Positions 16,950 to 25,823 of a stretch of 64,000 nt of DNA are shown here, one piece after another (position 1 is the first letter of the stretch; every line of letters begins with the position of its first letter). A program made the translations under genes and the position numbers. The notes under the pieces were generated by a model that was given only the letters and a program-made list of their open reading frames with translations, searched no databases and had not been told where the DNA came from. This DNA is from Methanofollis tationis (GTDB lineage Archaea; Halobacteriota; Methanomicrobia; Methanomicrobiales; Methanofollaceae). Where the stretch lies: the NCBI RefSeq assembly GCF_013377755.1, contig NZ_JABXWR010000001.1:163104-227103 (forward strand), written 5' to 3'.

Positions 16950-17903
16950 ATGGCAAACCTCACTGTGGCGGTAATGGGCCCCGCAGGGTATGCAAAGGAC
17001 CTCGGCAAGATGGGGACGAGCACCGACATCACCTTTTACAACCTGAAAAAAGGCGCAGACACGGTCACCTTTATCGAGCCGACCCGATACCCCGAGCGCC
17101 TGGCCCCGCTCTTCTATGCCGCATCGCTGGCCGACGCGGCGATCGTCGTCGTGGACGCCCTCAACGCGACCTTCGGCGAGTGCCTCCTGATGCTTCAGGC
17201 CGCAGGGATCGGCCGGGGCTACCTGGTCCTCAGGAACTATATCTCGCCCGACCAGATCAGGCCCCTCCTGAAGGGCACCGTGCTGGAGGGCTACGAGTGC
17301 ATGGAGGACGATGCAATCGCCCTGCGCGATCGCCTCCTCGACGCCGCCCACCAGATCGGCATCGAGCGCTCGCTCGCCGACCGGAAGAAGACCTGCATCG
17401 TCCCGATCGACCATTTCTTCAATGTGCGCGGGATCGGGACCGTCATCCTGGGCTGTGTGGCCGATGGACACCTCAAGAAGCATGACAGCCTGAAGGTGCA
17501 CCCGATCGGAAAGACCGCCCTCGTCAGGTCCATCCAGAAGCACGACGACGATTTCGAGGATGCGGATACCGGCGACCGGGTGGGCCTCGCCCTCAAGAGC
17601 GTCGAGGCGGAGGAACTCAGCCGCGGCTATGTGCTCTCCAACGACTCCTCGCTGCGGAGCACGACGGCGATCAGCGGCCGCCTCGACCTGGTGCCCTTCT
17701 GGAAGGCCCCGATCACCGAGGGCATGGTCCTCCATATCGGACACTGGATGCAGTTCGAGCCCTCCCGGGTCGTCTCGGCGTCTGGCGGTCAGGTCACCCT
17801 GGAGATGGAGAAGGAACTGGTGTACCTCCCGGGGTCGAAGGCGGTCGTCACCTACCTCGAGGGCGGGAACCTGCGGGTCGCCGGGACGCTGACCATCTCC
17901 TGA
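16950..17903 (+). CDS. EF-Tu/SelB-like protein with degenerate G domain
   Basis: 317 residues. The second half matches EF-Tu domain 2 (VPIDHFFNVRGIGTVILGCVADGHLKKHD) and a domain-3-like barrel. The first 150 residues keep the general G-domain layout but the P-loop is replaced by MGPAGYAKDLGKMGTSTD, with no GKS/T, and no NKxD is visible. It is thus unlikely to bind GTP normally. Methanogens without selenocysteine carry such SelB-like paralogues; their role is unclear, possibly in ribosome or tRNA binding. An 8-T run at 17909-17916 follows. The gene is divergent from acd across 96 bp. Confidence 0.8.
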   Translation: MANLTVAVMGPAGYAKDLGKMGTSTDITFYNLKKGADTVTFIEPTRYPERLAPLFYAASLADAAIVVVDALNATFGECLLMLQAAGIGRGYLVLRNYISPDQIRPLLKGTVLEGYECMEDDAIALRDRLLDAAHQIGIERSLADRKKTCIVPIDHFFNVRGIGTVILGCVADGHLKKHDSLKVHPIGKTALVRSIQKHDDDFEDADTGDRVGLALKSVEAEELSRGYVLSNDSSLRSTTAISGRLDLVPFWKAPITEGMVLHIGHWMQFEPSRVVSASGGQVTLEMEKELVYLPGSKAVVTYLEGGNLRVAGTLTIS

Positions 17904-17908
17904 TACTC

Positions 17909-17916
17909 TTTTTTTT
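17909..17916 (+). terminator. T-run terminator after the EF-Tu-like gene
   Basis: Eight Ts begin 6 nt after the stop codon. Confidence 0.55.
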
Positions 17917-17939
17917 CGGGGCCTCTTGCGCCAGGGGAC

Positions 17940-18480
17940 AATTTTGATCGGCCTGCTGCCCCGCAGACCTGTGATCGGGGGAGATGGCAGTGATCCATTC
18001 GGATTCCTCTGCTGCCTTCCCGGCCCAATCCGCTCAGCGGGGCAGAGCCCCAGGGCGGCAGCGCGGGGAAGGCGGTCGATCGGTGCGCTGTGTTCGGGAA
18101 GGAGGATCGGCATGCCGGTGGCGGGGGGCCTGCAGCCCCCCGGGCCCCCCGCCCATTGCGATTGGTGCAGGACGGCAGACCTCCTCTTCTGGACTTCGCC
18201 CTGGCCTTCCCACCCCAATCGCATGCGGGGGTCCGGGGGCAGAGTCCCCGGCAGGCAGCGTGGGGAAGGCGGTCGGTCGGTGCTCTGCGATCGAAAAAGA
18301 GGATCGCTGCCCTGATACCGGGGGCCTGCAGCCCCCCGGACCCCCTGCCGATTGCGATTGGGAGGAGAGATGGGAGTGGCCATTCCAGCTCCTGTGCTGC
18401 CTTCCCGGTCCAATCTGCTCAGCGGGGCAGAGCCCCAGAGCGGGGAAGGCGGTCGATCGGTGCCCTGATGCCGGTGGGCC
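17940..18480. repeat. GC-rich structured intergenic repeats, locus 4
   Basis: The largest block of the family in the window, mostly in inverted orientation to loci 1-3. It holds two near-complete units. Each has CCCCAATCGCA or CCAATCGC arms, a GGGGGTCCGGGGGC core, GGAAGGCGGTCGATCGGTGC and a GGGGCCTGCAGCCCCCC hairpin. It separates a plus-strand gene from the end of mutL. Long open frames cross it on both strands (up to 532 codons) only because the repeat is GC-rich; they contain repeated Pro/Arg/Gly text and no domain. Confidence 0.8.
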
Positions 18481-18484
18481 CCCC

Positions 18485-20227
18485 TCACGTCCGCCGGAAC
18501 ATCGCCGCCAGTTCGTCAGGGGAGAAGGTGACGATCGTCGGGCGCCCGTGCGGGCAGGTATAGGGGTTTTTCGTCCGGGCGAGCTGGTCAAGGAGGCGGC
18601 GCATCTGTTCGGGGGAGAGGCGGTCGCCCGCCTTGATCGCCCCCCGGCAGGCGACCCTTCTGAGCACCGCCTCCCGCTTCCCCACCGGGTCGGCCGGGCT
18701 CTCCCTGACCAGGGCGGAGACCAGGTCCCTGATCACCTCGGGCTCCTCGAGTTTCCCGAGCACCACCGGGATGGCGTTCACCGCATAGGTCGAGGGGCCG
18801 AACTCTTCGAGGACAAAGCCCTCCTCTGCAAGGGCCGGGAGGGCCTCCCGCGCCAGTTCGGACTCCTGCGGCGAGAAGGTGACCAGCACCGGGACGATCA
18901 GCTCCTGCGATCCCGGGCCGGCCTTTTCCTGCGCCTGCTCATAGAGGACGCGCTCGTGGGCAGCGTGCTGGTCGATGACGACCAGGGAGCGCCCCTCTGC
19001 CGAGCCGACGATGTACATCGCATCCAGCTGGCCGATCACCTCGATCTCCGGGAGGAGGTTTCGCTCGGCGCCCGCGAGGGGCAGTTCGCTCTGCCGCAGC
19101 CGCCGGTCGGTGAGGGTGAACGGGGCGCGGCTCTCGGCCACGCCGGCGGCCGGGATCCGGGGCGGCTGTGCAGGGAGGGAGAAGACCGGGAAGACGGGCT
19201 TTGCGCCGGCGGCGCTGAGGTCCTTCCCGCCGAGGGCGGTGCGGACGGCGCCGGCGATCGCCCCGTAGATCTCCTTCTCGTGGCTGAGCCGCACGAGTTT
19301 TTTCGTCGGGTGTACGTTGACGTCGACGAGGTCGCCGTTGATCCCGATGCTGAGGAAGGCGACCGGGAAGCGGTCCTTCGGGAGGAGGGTGCCGTATCCC
19401 TCCTTGATCGCCCGCACGATCTGGAGGGAGGAGATGGGGCGGGCGTTGATGGAGAGGAAGACCTGGTACGGGTCGGCCCGCGAGAGCGCCGGCGTCGAGA
19501 TATAGCCGGCGACCTGGACGAGAGGGGTTTTGAGGGAGACCGGGACGAGATCCTTTGCCACGGCCGTCCCGAAGAGGGAGGCGACCGTTTCCTTCAGGTC
19601 ATCGGTGGCATGGGTGGCGATCCGCTCCCGGCCGTTGTGCAGGAGGCGGAACGAGATCTCCGGGCGGGCGAGGGCCGTCCTCTCGATCACCCCGTGGATA
19701 TGGGCGAGTTCGGTGTGGAGGGACTTGAGGAACTTCCGCCGCGCCGGGGTGTTGAAGAAGAGGTCGCGCACCTCCACGCTCGTCCCCTCGGGCGCCCCGA
19801 CCTCCGCGACCTCTGGAGCGTTCCCGCCCCGGATCGCCACCCTCGTCCCGGCGATCTCGCCGCCGCCCCGCCGCCGCGTGACCAGGGTGACGTCTGAGAC
19901 CGAGGCGATGCTCGGCAGGGCCTCCCCCCTGAAGCCCAGGGTGAGCACCCGGTCGAGGTCGTCGATCCGGCTAATCTTGCTGGTGGCGTGCTCTTTAAAG
20001 GCGAGGACGGCGTCGGCCCGCCCCATCCCGGCGCCGTCGTCGACCACCCTGACGGCGGTGACGTGGTTTCTCTCCGAGGTCACCTCCACCCGGACCAGGC
20101 GGGCGCCGGCGTCGATCGCGTTCTCCACAAGCTCCTTCACCACCGAGGCCGGGCGCTCCACCACCTCGCCGGCGGCGATCTGGTTCACCGTCCGCTCGTC
20201 CAGCACCTGGATCGTCGTCCCGTTCAT
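18485..20227 (-). CDS. mutL: DNA mismatch repair protein MutL
   Basis: 580 residues. The N-terminal GHKL ATPase shows ELVENAIDAGA, DDGAGM and GFRGEALPSIASV. The C-terminal domain carries DQHAAHERVLYE at about residue 417, which fits the DQHA-x2-E-x4-E metal motif of nicking MutL proteins, plus ACRGAIKAGD and CPHGRP. It should therefore be the endonuclease type, as expected where MutH is absent. Its ATG overlaps the mutS stop (ATGA), so the pair is co-translated. GGGGAGGAGGGG is the ribosome site. Bacterial-type MutS/MutL is patchy in archaea, which suggests an old transfer. Confidence 0.97.
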   Translation of the reverse strand: MNGTTIQVLDERTVNQIAAGEVVERPASVVKELVENAIDAGARLVRVEVTSERNHVTAVRVVDDGAGMGRADAVLAFKEHATSKISRIDDLDRVLTLGFRGEALPSIASVSDVTLVTRRRGGGEIAGTRVAIRGGNAPEVAEVGAPEGTSVEVRDLFFNTPARRKFLKSLHTELAHIHGVIERTALARPEISFRLLHNGRERIATHATDDLKETVASLFGTAVAKDLVPVSLKTPLVQVAGYISTPALSRADPYQVFLSINARPISSLQIVRAIKEGYGTLLPKDRFPVAFLSIGINGDLVDVNVHPTKKLVRLSHEKEIYGAIAGAVRTALGGKDLSAAGAKPVFPVFSLPAQPPRIPAAGVAESRAPFTLTDRRLRQSELPLAGAERNLLPEIEVIGQLDAMYIVGSAEGRSLVVIDQHAAHERVLYEQAQEKAGPGSQELIVPVLVTFSPQESELAREALPALAEEGFVLEEFGPSTYAVNAIPVVLGKLEEPEVIRDLVSALVRESPADPVGKREAVLRRVACRGAIKAGDRLSPEQMRRLLDQLARTKNPYTCPHGRPTIVTFSPDELAAMFRRT

Positions 20228-22833
20228 CGCCCCTCCTCCCCTGCAATCCGTTTGAGGTCATAGATCTTCTCGAGGGCGGTCCGCGGCGTCAGGGTGTCGG
20301 GGTCGAGTTTCTTGAGTTCCTCGACGACCGGGCTTTGCCGCGTCACCGGGCTGTCGCTGATCAGGAGCATCTGGGTGTAGCGCCGCCCCTTCGCGTCGGG
20401 AGACGATACGGCGTCGGCGGTCTCCTGCAGGATCTTCTCGGCCCGCTGGGTCACCTTCGCCGGCACGCCCGCGAGGCGGGCGACATGGATGCCGTAACTC
20501 TTGTCGGTGGCGCCTGGGATGATCTTTCTGAGGAACACCACGTCCGACCCGGTCTCCTTGACGGCGAAATGGTAATTTTTCACGCGCTTCAACGAGCCCT
20601 CCACGTCGATTAACTGGTGGAAGTGCGTGGCGAACAGGGTCCTGGGCCCTTTGCCCCTGCTGCCGTGGAGGTACTCGAGCACGGCCTTTGCGATCGAATA
20701 CCCGTCGATCGTGCTGGTCCCCCGCCCGATCTCGTCCAGGACCACGAGGCTTTGCTCGGTGACGTTGTTGAGGATGTTGGCGAGTTCCTGCATCTCGACC
20801 ATGAAGGTGCTCCGCCCGCTCGAGAGGTCGTCCGAGGCCCCGACGCGGGTGAAGACGCGGTCCACGAGGCCGATCGAGGCATAGGAGGCCGGCACGAAAC
20901 TCCCCATCTGGGCCATGACGGTGATCAGGGCGACGGCCCGCATATAGGTGGACTTGCCGGCCATGTTCGCCCCGGTGATGATGAGGATCTGGTCGCCCTC
21001 GCTATCGAGGAGGGTGTCGTTGGGGATGAACGTCCCGGCGGTCTTCTCCTCGACGACCGGGTGGCGCCCGTCCCTGATGACCGTCTTGAGGCCGTCGTAG
21101 AGTTCGGGGCGGACGTAGGCGTTCCTGAGGGCGACGTCGGCGAGGGCGGCGTGGAGGTCGAGGACGCCCACCGCCCGTGCGGTCTCCTGGAAGGCGGCGA
21201 CCGAAGCGGCGAGCGTGCCGAGGAGGCCGGCGAAGAGTTCGGCCTCAAGGGAGAGGAGACGCTCGTCGGCGCTGGCGATGAGGGCCTCCTTCTCTTTCAG
21301 GGCCGGCGTCGTGAACCGCTCGCCGTTGGCCGTCGTCTGCCGGCGGTCGTAATCGTCAGGCACCAGGTGGAGGTTCGGCTTCGTGATCTCGATGGTGTAG
21401 CCGAAGACGCGGTTGTACTTCACCTTCAGCGACTTGATCCCGGTCCGCTCCCGCTCTGTCTGCTGGAACTCGGCGATCCACGTCCGCCCTGAGCCGGAGA
21501 GCCGGTGCAGGTCGTCGAGTTCGGCGCTGTAGCCCTCCCTGATCGCTCCGCCGTTCTTCAGGCTGGCCGGGGGATCCTCGGCGATCGCCCGGTCGATGAG
21601 GTCGATCACCCCGGCAAAGTCGCCGAGGCGGCCGAGGGCGTCCGTGATCTCGGCGGGCGCCTCTTCGGGGAAGAGGCCCCTGATCCCGGCGACGCACCCG
21701 AGCGAGGCGGCGAGGGTGACCAGGTCGCGCGGGGTTGCGTTGCCGTAGGCGATCCTGCCGGCGATCCGCTCGATGTCGGCGCATTGCCTGAGGAGATCCC
21801 GCAGGTCGGTGCGCACCGCCGTATTCCGGCAGAGGTAGTCGACGGCGTCGAGGCGGGCGTCGATCCGCGCCGCCGAGATGAGGGGGTTGACGAGGTGGCT
21901 GCGGAGGGTCCGGCTCCCCATCGCCGTCCTGGTGCGGTCGAGGACATGGAGGAGGGTGCCCTCCTTCCCCTCACCCCGGATCGTCTCGGTGATCTCGAGG
22001 TTTCGCAGGGTGATCGCATCCAGCATCATCCGGTCGGCCGGCGCCCTGACTGATAGGCCCGTGATATGGGAGAGGGCCGAGTACTGCGTCTCGGTCGCAT
22101 AGGCGAGGGCGGCCCCGGCAGCCCTGACGGCAGCGTCGAGTCCGGCGCACCCGTAGCCGTCGAGGGAGAGCGCCCCGAAGTGGCCGAGGAGGAGGTCTTT
22201 GGCGGCGTTTTCGGCGAAGGCGTCCTCGCGGAACCGGGTGACGAGCACCTCCAGGTCGGCAAGGCGCCCCTCCAGGCCGTCAGGCAGGGCCGGGCCGACG
22301 ATGCACTCCTGCGGGCGGTAGCGCTCCACCTCAGAGAGGACGGCGGAGAAGTCCCGGTCGCCGGCGCACTCCTCCACGAAAAATTCTCCGGTTGAGATGT
22401 CCAGGAATGCGAGCCCGAATTTCGGACCGTCAGGGCAGAGGGCCATCAGGTAGCGCGCTCCCGGCGAGGCGATCATCGAGGCGTCGATCACCGTGCCCGG
22501 CGTGATCACCCTGACCACGTCGCGCTTGACGATCCCCTTCGCCTTCTTCGGGTCCTCGATCTGCTCGCAGACGGCGACCCGGTAGCCCTTCGAGACCAGG
22601 CGCGCGATATAGGTCTCGGCCGCATGGTACGGGACGCCGGCGAGGGGCATCCTCTCGCCCTCCCGGTCCTTGCCGCGTGCCGTCAGCACGATATCGAGCT
22701 CCCGTGAGACGACCCCTGCGTCATCGCCGAACGTCTCGTAAAAGTCGCCCATGCGGAAAAAAATGATGCAGTCCGGATGTTTCTCCTTCATCGAATAGAA
22801 CTGCCGCATGGCCGGGGTCATCTTCTCGATCAT
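20224..22833 (-). CDS. mutS: DNA mismatch recognition protein MutS
   Basis: 869 residues, full length for MutS1. The mismatch-reading domain I has the Phe-x-Glu region MGDFYETFG (about residues 27-35), which marks a true mismatch-binding MutS rather than MutS2. The C-terminal ATPase has Walker A GANMAGKSTYMRA near residue 625, then DLSSGRSTFMVEM, VVLDEIGRGTST and FATHFHQL. It recognises mispairs and loads MutL, encoded by the next gene. No strong ribosome site precedes the ATG at 22833; an ATG four codons on is an alternative. A HEAT-repeat gene ends 58 nt upstream. Confidence 0.97.
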   Translation of the reverse strand: MIEKMTPAMRQFYSMKEKHPDCIIFFRMGDFYETFGDDAGVVSRELDIVLTARGKDREGERMPLAGVPYHAAETYIARLVSKGYRVAVCEQIEDPKKAKGIVKRDVVRVITPGTVIDASMIASPGARYLMALCPDGPKFGLAFLDISTGEFFVEECAGDRDFSAVLSEVERYRPQECIVGPALPDGLEGRLADLEVLVTRFREDAFAENAAKDLLLGHFGALSLDGYGCAGLDAAVRAAGAALAYATETQYSALSHITGLSVRAPADRMMLDAITLRNLEITETIRGEGKEGTLLHVLDRTRTAMGSRTLRSHLVNPLISAARIDARLDAVDYLCRNTAVRTDLRDLLRQCADIERIAGRIAYGNATPRDLVTLAASLGCVAGIRGLFPEEAPAEITDALGRLGDFAGVIDLIDRAIAEDPPASLKNGGAIREGYSAELDDLHRLSGSGRTWIAEFQQTERERTGIKSLKVKYNRVFGYTIEITKPNLHLVPDDYDRRQTTANGERFTTPALKEKEALIASADERLLSLEAELFAGLLGTLAASVAAFQETARAVGVLDLHAALADVALRNAYVRPELYDGLKTVIRDGRHPVVEEKTAGTFIPNDTLLDSEGDQILIITGANMAGKSTYMRAVALITVMAQMGSFVPASYASIGLVDRVFTRVGASDDLSSGRSTFMVEMQELANILNNVTEQSLVVLDEIGRGTSTIDGYSIAKAVLEYLHGSRGKGPRTLFATHFHQLIDVEGSLKRVKNYHFAVKETGSDVVFLRKIIPGATDKSYGIHVARLAGVPAKVTQRAEKILQETADAVSSPDAKGRRYTQMLLISDSPVTRQSPVVEELKKLDPDTLTPRTALEKIYDLKRIAGEEGR

Positions 22834-22891
22834 TCTGTATGAAGTCCACCGCCATGCTAAAAGGAGTTTCTTTCGTCGGATCCTGTCCTCG

Positions 22892-23236
22892 TTATCCGCC
22901 CCCGAAGACCTTCTTTTTCAGGATATCGTACGCCTCAGAGGCGATCTCCCTGACATCGTCGTCCTCGTCCCGGATCGCCTCCAGCAGGGGGCGCTGGCCC
23001 CGTATGTCGCCGATCTGACCGAGCGCCCATGCTGCTTTTTTTCTGACACGGGGGTCGGGGTCCTTCATCGCCGCGATCAGGGGCTCGACCGCACGCTCGT
23101 CGCCGATCCTGCCGAGGGCGTCGGCAGCACCCCAGCGGTACTCGGGGCGCTCGTGGCTGAGGTTCTTGAGGAACGCCGCCACCATCATCTCCCGCTCGGC
23201 CGCCCGCCGGTCGGCCTCTTCGCCGCTCATACCCAT
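22892..23236 (-). CDS. HEAT-repeat protein
   Basis: 114 residues, almost wholly HEAT/PBS-lyase-type repeats: WGAADALGRIGDERAVEPLIAA, RKKAAWALGQIGDIRGQRPLLEA and REIASEAYDILKK. Such small proteins act as binding scaffolds; no catalytic motif is seen. The start at 23236 has AGAGGGCAGGG before it, and an ATG two codons later is an alternative. It lies just upstream of mutS in the same direction (58-nt gap) and may share its transcript, but a repair role is not shown. The cyclophilin gene is divergent. Confidence 0.82.
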   Translation of the reverse strand: MGMSGEEADRRAAEREMMVAAFLKNLSHERPEYRWGAADALGRIGDERAVEPLIAAMKDPDPRVRKKAAWALGQIGDIRGQRPLLEAIRDEDDDVREIASEAYDILKKKVFGGG

Positions 23237-23325
23237 ACCCTGCCCTCTCTGTCGGCCCCCCACAAAAAACCCGCGGCCGGGAAGGACTATTATGGAAACC
23301 GTCTATTGGATCATGAGGATCCATC

Positions 23326-23799
23326 ATGGACACACACCCAGAAGGAACAAAGGTCGTCCTCCATACCACCATGGGAGACGTCACCATCCAGCTCTACGGC
23401 GACATGCCGGTCACCGCAGGAAACTTTGAAAAACTCGTGAAGGACGGCTTTTACAACGGCGTCATCTTCCACCGCGTCATCCCGAATTTCATGATCCAGG
23501 GCGGCGACCCGACCGGCACCGGCACGGGCGGACCCGGCTATGCGATCAGGGACGAGTTCTCCTCCTCCAACCGGAACGACCGCGGCACGATCTCGATGGC
23601 GAACGCCGGCCCGAACACCGGCGGCTCCCAGTTCTTCATCAACCTGGTGGACAACAACTACCTCGACCGCCAGCACCCGGTCTTCGGCAGGGTGATCGCG
23701 GGCATGGACGTCGTCGATGCCATCGGCAAGGTGCCGACCGGCCGCCAGGACCGGCCGCGCACCGAGGTTGCGATCGTCACGGCCGAGGTCGTGGCATAA
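23326..23799 (+). CDS. Cyclophilin-type peptidyl-prolyl isomerase
   Basis: 157 residues, one cyclophilin domain. The active-site text FHRVIPNFMIQGGDPTGTG, then GTISMANAGPNTGGSQFFI and HPVFGRVIAGMDVVDAI are all present. It catalyses cis-trans isomerisation of X-Pro bonds and helps protein folding in the cytosol; there is no signal peptide. The ATG at 23326 has GAGG about ten bases upstream. It ends 4 nt before the convergent SET-domain gene. Confidence 0.96.
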   Translation: MDTHPEGTKVVLHTTMGDVTIQLYGDMPVTAGNFEKLVKDGFYNGVIFHRVIPNFMIQGGDPTGTGTGGPGYAIRDEFSSSNRNDRGTISMANAGPNTGGSQFFINLVDNNYLDRQHPVFGRVIAGMDVVDAIGKVPTGRQDRPRTEVAIVTAEVVA

Positions 23800-23803
23800 A
23801 CAC

Positions 23804-24223
23804 TCACGCTTTTTCTCTCATCTCGAACCAGACCGGGTCCCTGCAGTCGATCTCCCCCATATAGTTGATCGTGATCTCCTCGCCTGCCGCGATCGGGCGG
23901 CACGCCGTGACCATGACCGTCCCCGCGGCAAAATTGCGCACGTGGTCGGCGTTTGGACGGTAAGAGTGGTTGTAGAGCGACCCGAACCCGAGGGCGATCG
24001 CGCACCCATCGTCCCCCTCTCCCCAGGCAAAATAGTAGTTGAAGAGTTCGGTCCGGTCCAGGAGGGTCGCCGCCTCAGCCCCGCCGCAGACGATCACCGG
24101 GCAGACCTCGATCTCCTCGCCCGGCGCATACGCCCGTGCGGCAAAGACGCCGCGGCCGCGCCCCGCGGTGAGGCCGACGTAGATCGCCGGCCGCTCAATG
24201 CAGAGTTCTTTTTCCGGTTCCAT
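23804..24223 (-). CDS. SET-domain protein (putative lysine methyltransferase)
   Basis: 139 residues from the ATG at 24223; upstream codons lack support. The SET core is complete: GRGVFAARAYAPGEEIE at the N-terminus, then the pseudoknot motifs YNHSYRPNADH and GEEITINYMGE. These bind S-adenosylmethionine and the substrate lysine. The post-SET cysteines are absent, as in other short prokaryotic SET proteins. Archaeal targets may include DNA-binding proteins, but none can be named here. The gene is divergent from the zinc-ribbon membrane protein across 96 bp. Confidence 0.88.
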   Translation of the reverse strand: MEPEKELCIERPAIYVGLTAGRGRGVFAARAYAPGEEIEVCPVIVCGGAEAATLLDRTELFNYYFAWGEGDDGCAIALGFGSLYNHSYRPNADHVRNFAAGTVMVTACRPIAAGEEITINYMGEIDCRDPVWFEMREKA

Positions 24224-24319
24224 TGCAGTAGTGAGAGATCGCACTCCAGGGAGATGAAGGTGGCGGCCTACCCCCATCCTCACGTTTATCATCCCGGCTC
24301 TGAAATTTTATAGTGATAT

Positions 24320-24688
24320 ATGGATGTAAATTTCAAGCGCTACGGGCTCTACCTGGTCAGGTGGCAGCTCTCCACCCCCATCCTCGCCGGCGTGCTCATC
24401 ATTCTCGCCACCATGGATGCCCTCATCGCCACCATCATTGCCAACCTCATCGGCGGTCTCATCTTCTTCTGGGTCGACCGCTTCATCTTCACCTCGAAAG
24501 TGCTCGACGCCCAGTGGGAAGTAAAGGACAACATCGCCTGCGTCGACTGCGGTAAGGTCTGCCGGGGATACCGCCTGGTAAAGACGCCGAACTACGACAA
24601 GACCGACGATAGGGAGCCGGAGTTTCGGTGCGAGGAGTGCTCCCGGAAGAAGTCCGAGGAACTCAGAAAACGCGGCGTCAAACTCTAA
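24320..24688 (+). CDS. Small membrane protein with C-terminal zinc ribbon
   Basis: 122 residues. Two hydrophobic segments (about 20-34 and 36-52) are followed by a cytosolic tail with a four-cysteine zinc site: CVDCGKVC and then CEECSRKK. The very C-terminus is basic. I do not know a named function; the same layout occurs as a conserved hypothetical protein in methanogens. The ATG at 24320 is preceded by GTTTATC about 35 nt upstream, a possible TATA box. A 7-T run at 24697-24703 ends it before exonuclease III. Confidence 0.75.
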   Translation: MDVNFKRYGLYLVRWQLSTPILAGVLIILATMDALIATIIANLIGGLIFFWVDRFIFTSKVLDAQWEVKDNIACVDCGKVCRGYRLVKTPNYDKTDDREPEFRCEECSRKKSEELRKRGVKL

Positions 24689-24696
24689 ACCCCTCC

Positions 24697-24703
24697 TTTT
24701 TTT
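24697..24703 (+). terminator. T-run terminator
   Basis: Seven Ts follow the zinc-ribbon membrane gene by 8 nt. Confidence 0.45.
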
Positions 24704-24727
24704 ACCCTCCTGCCCCCACTCTTTCTG

Positions 24728-25489
24728 ATGAGGCTCCTCTCCTGGAACGTGAACGGGATCAGATCGGTCCACAAGAAAGGGTTCTGCGAATGGTTCGGTC
24801 GGGAATCACCTGACATCCTCTGCATCCAGGAGACAAAGGCGCAGGAGGAGCAGATCCCGCCGGAGATCCAGTCCCCTCCGGGCTATCACGCCTACTTCTC
24901 CTCGGCCAAGCGTAAAGGCTACAGCGGCGTCGCCCTCTTCAGCCGCGAAGAGCCCCTTTCTATCACAAGAGACTTCGGGGGGCGGTTCGGGGACGAGGGA
25001 CGCATCATCATCGCCGAGTACCCGGCGTTCACCCTCTTTGACATCTACTTCCCGAACGGCAAGTCATCAGGGGAGAGGCTTGCATACAAGATGGCGTTCT
25101 ACGACGCCTTCCTCTCCTCTGTCCGGGTCATGATCGAGGAGGGGCAATCGGTCGTGGTCTGCGGCGACGTGAACACCGCCCACCAGGCGATCGACCTCGC
25201 CCGCCCGAAAGAGAACGCAAAAATTTCCGGGTTCCTCCCGGAAGAGCGCGCCGCCCTCGACCTCTGGACCGAGAGCGGGCTCGTCGACACCTTCCGCCTC
25301 TTCACCGGGGAAGGGGGGCACTACACCTACTGGGACCTCAAGACCCGGGCCCGCGACCGGAACGTCGGGTGGCGGATCGACTACTTCTTCGTGAGCCGCA
25401 ACCTCGCCCCGGCGGTAAAAGATGCCTTCATCCTCCCCGATGTCATGGGCTCAGACCACTGCCCGATCGGGATCGAGATCGAACCCTGA
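24728..25489 (+). CDS. xth: Exodeoxyribonuclease III / AP endonuclease
   Basis: 253 residues, the ExoIII length. All signature blocks are present: SWNVNGIRS, CIQETKAQ, YSGVALFSR, GDVNTAHQAIDLARP, GWRIDYFFVS and GSDHCPIGIEI. The enzyme cuts DNA 5' to abasic sites in base-excision repair and trims 3' ends. GDVN replaces the more usual GDxN with the same metal role. The gene stands alone, and no strong ribosome site is seen before the ATG at 24728. Confidence 0.96.
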   Translation: MRLLSWNVNGIRSVHKKGFCEWFGRESPDILCIQETKAQEEQIPPEIQSPPGYHAYFSSAKRKGYSGVALFSREEPLSITRDFGGRFGDEGRIIIAEYPAFTLFDIYFPNGKSSGERLAYKMAFYDAFLSSVRVMIEEGQSVVVCGDVNTAHQAIDLARPKENAKISGFLPEERAALDLWTESGLVDTFRLFTGEGGHYTYWDLKTRARDRNVGWRIDYFFVSRNLAPAVKDAFILPDVMGSDHCPIGIEIEP

Positions 25490-25646
25490 AGGGGCGGTGC
25501 GCCGGCCCCCCAGACCGGCCCATAAATCCTCCTTAAATCCTCCGGATTCCGGCATACTCCCTGGATCTTCGAGATATCAGAGATAGATTTATGCCCTGAC
25601 CTGCAGACCCAGAGATCATCCGATCAGGAAAGGAGGTGAACCTTCT

Positions 25647-25751
25647 ATGTCGAAAGAAAACCAGAAGAAAGCCTCACCCGCGGGAAAGGCTGCCCCGGCC
25701 GCAAAGGAGAATGCGCCGGTCAAGAAGAGCACCAAGTCGAACAGACTCTGA
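25647..25751 (+). CDS. Small basic Lys/Ala/Pro-rich protein, 34 aa
   Basis: The ATG at 25647 follows an unusually perfect ribosome site (AAAGGAGGTGA) with 7-nt spacing, which is rare in this window and argues for real and strong translation. The protein starts MSKENQKKASPAGKAA and ends KKSTKSNRL. It is highly charged, with nine lysines and no hydrophobic core, so it is probably disordered. A hairpin (GACGGGG/CCCCGTC) and AATTTTCC follow as a likely terminator. I do not recognise it. A nucleic-acid or ribosome-associated tail-like peptide is possible but unproven. Confidence 0.65.
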   Translation: MSKENQKKASPAGKAAPAAKENAPVKKSTKSNRL

Positions 25752-25779
25752 CGGGGTGGCCCCCCGTCAATTTTCCTCT
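25752..25779 (+). terminator. Hairpin terminator after the 34-aa gene
   Basis: A GC stem formed by ACGGGG and CCCCGT directly after the stop is followed by AATTTTCCTC. Confidence 0.45.
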
Positions 25780-25823
25780 TTCACTCGAATGACCTATATC
25801 CGCCCCCATCCTTTCTTCTTCAC

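Noticed and set aside
16890..18488. A 532-codon open frame on the minus strand overlapping the SelB-like gene and repeat locus 4
   Set aside because: It runs through a well-supported gene in another frame and through non-coding repeats; its text is repeated Pro/Arg-rich words with no domain.
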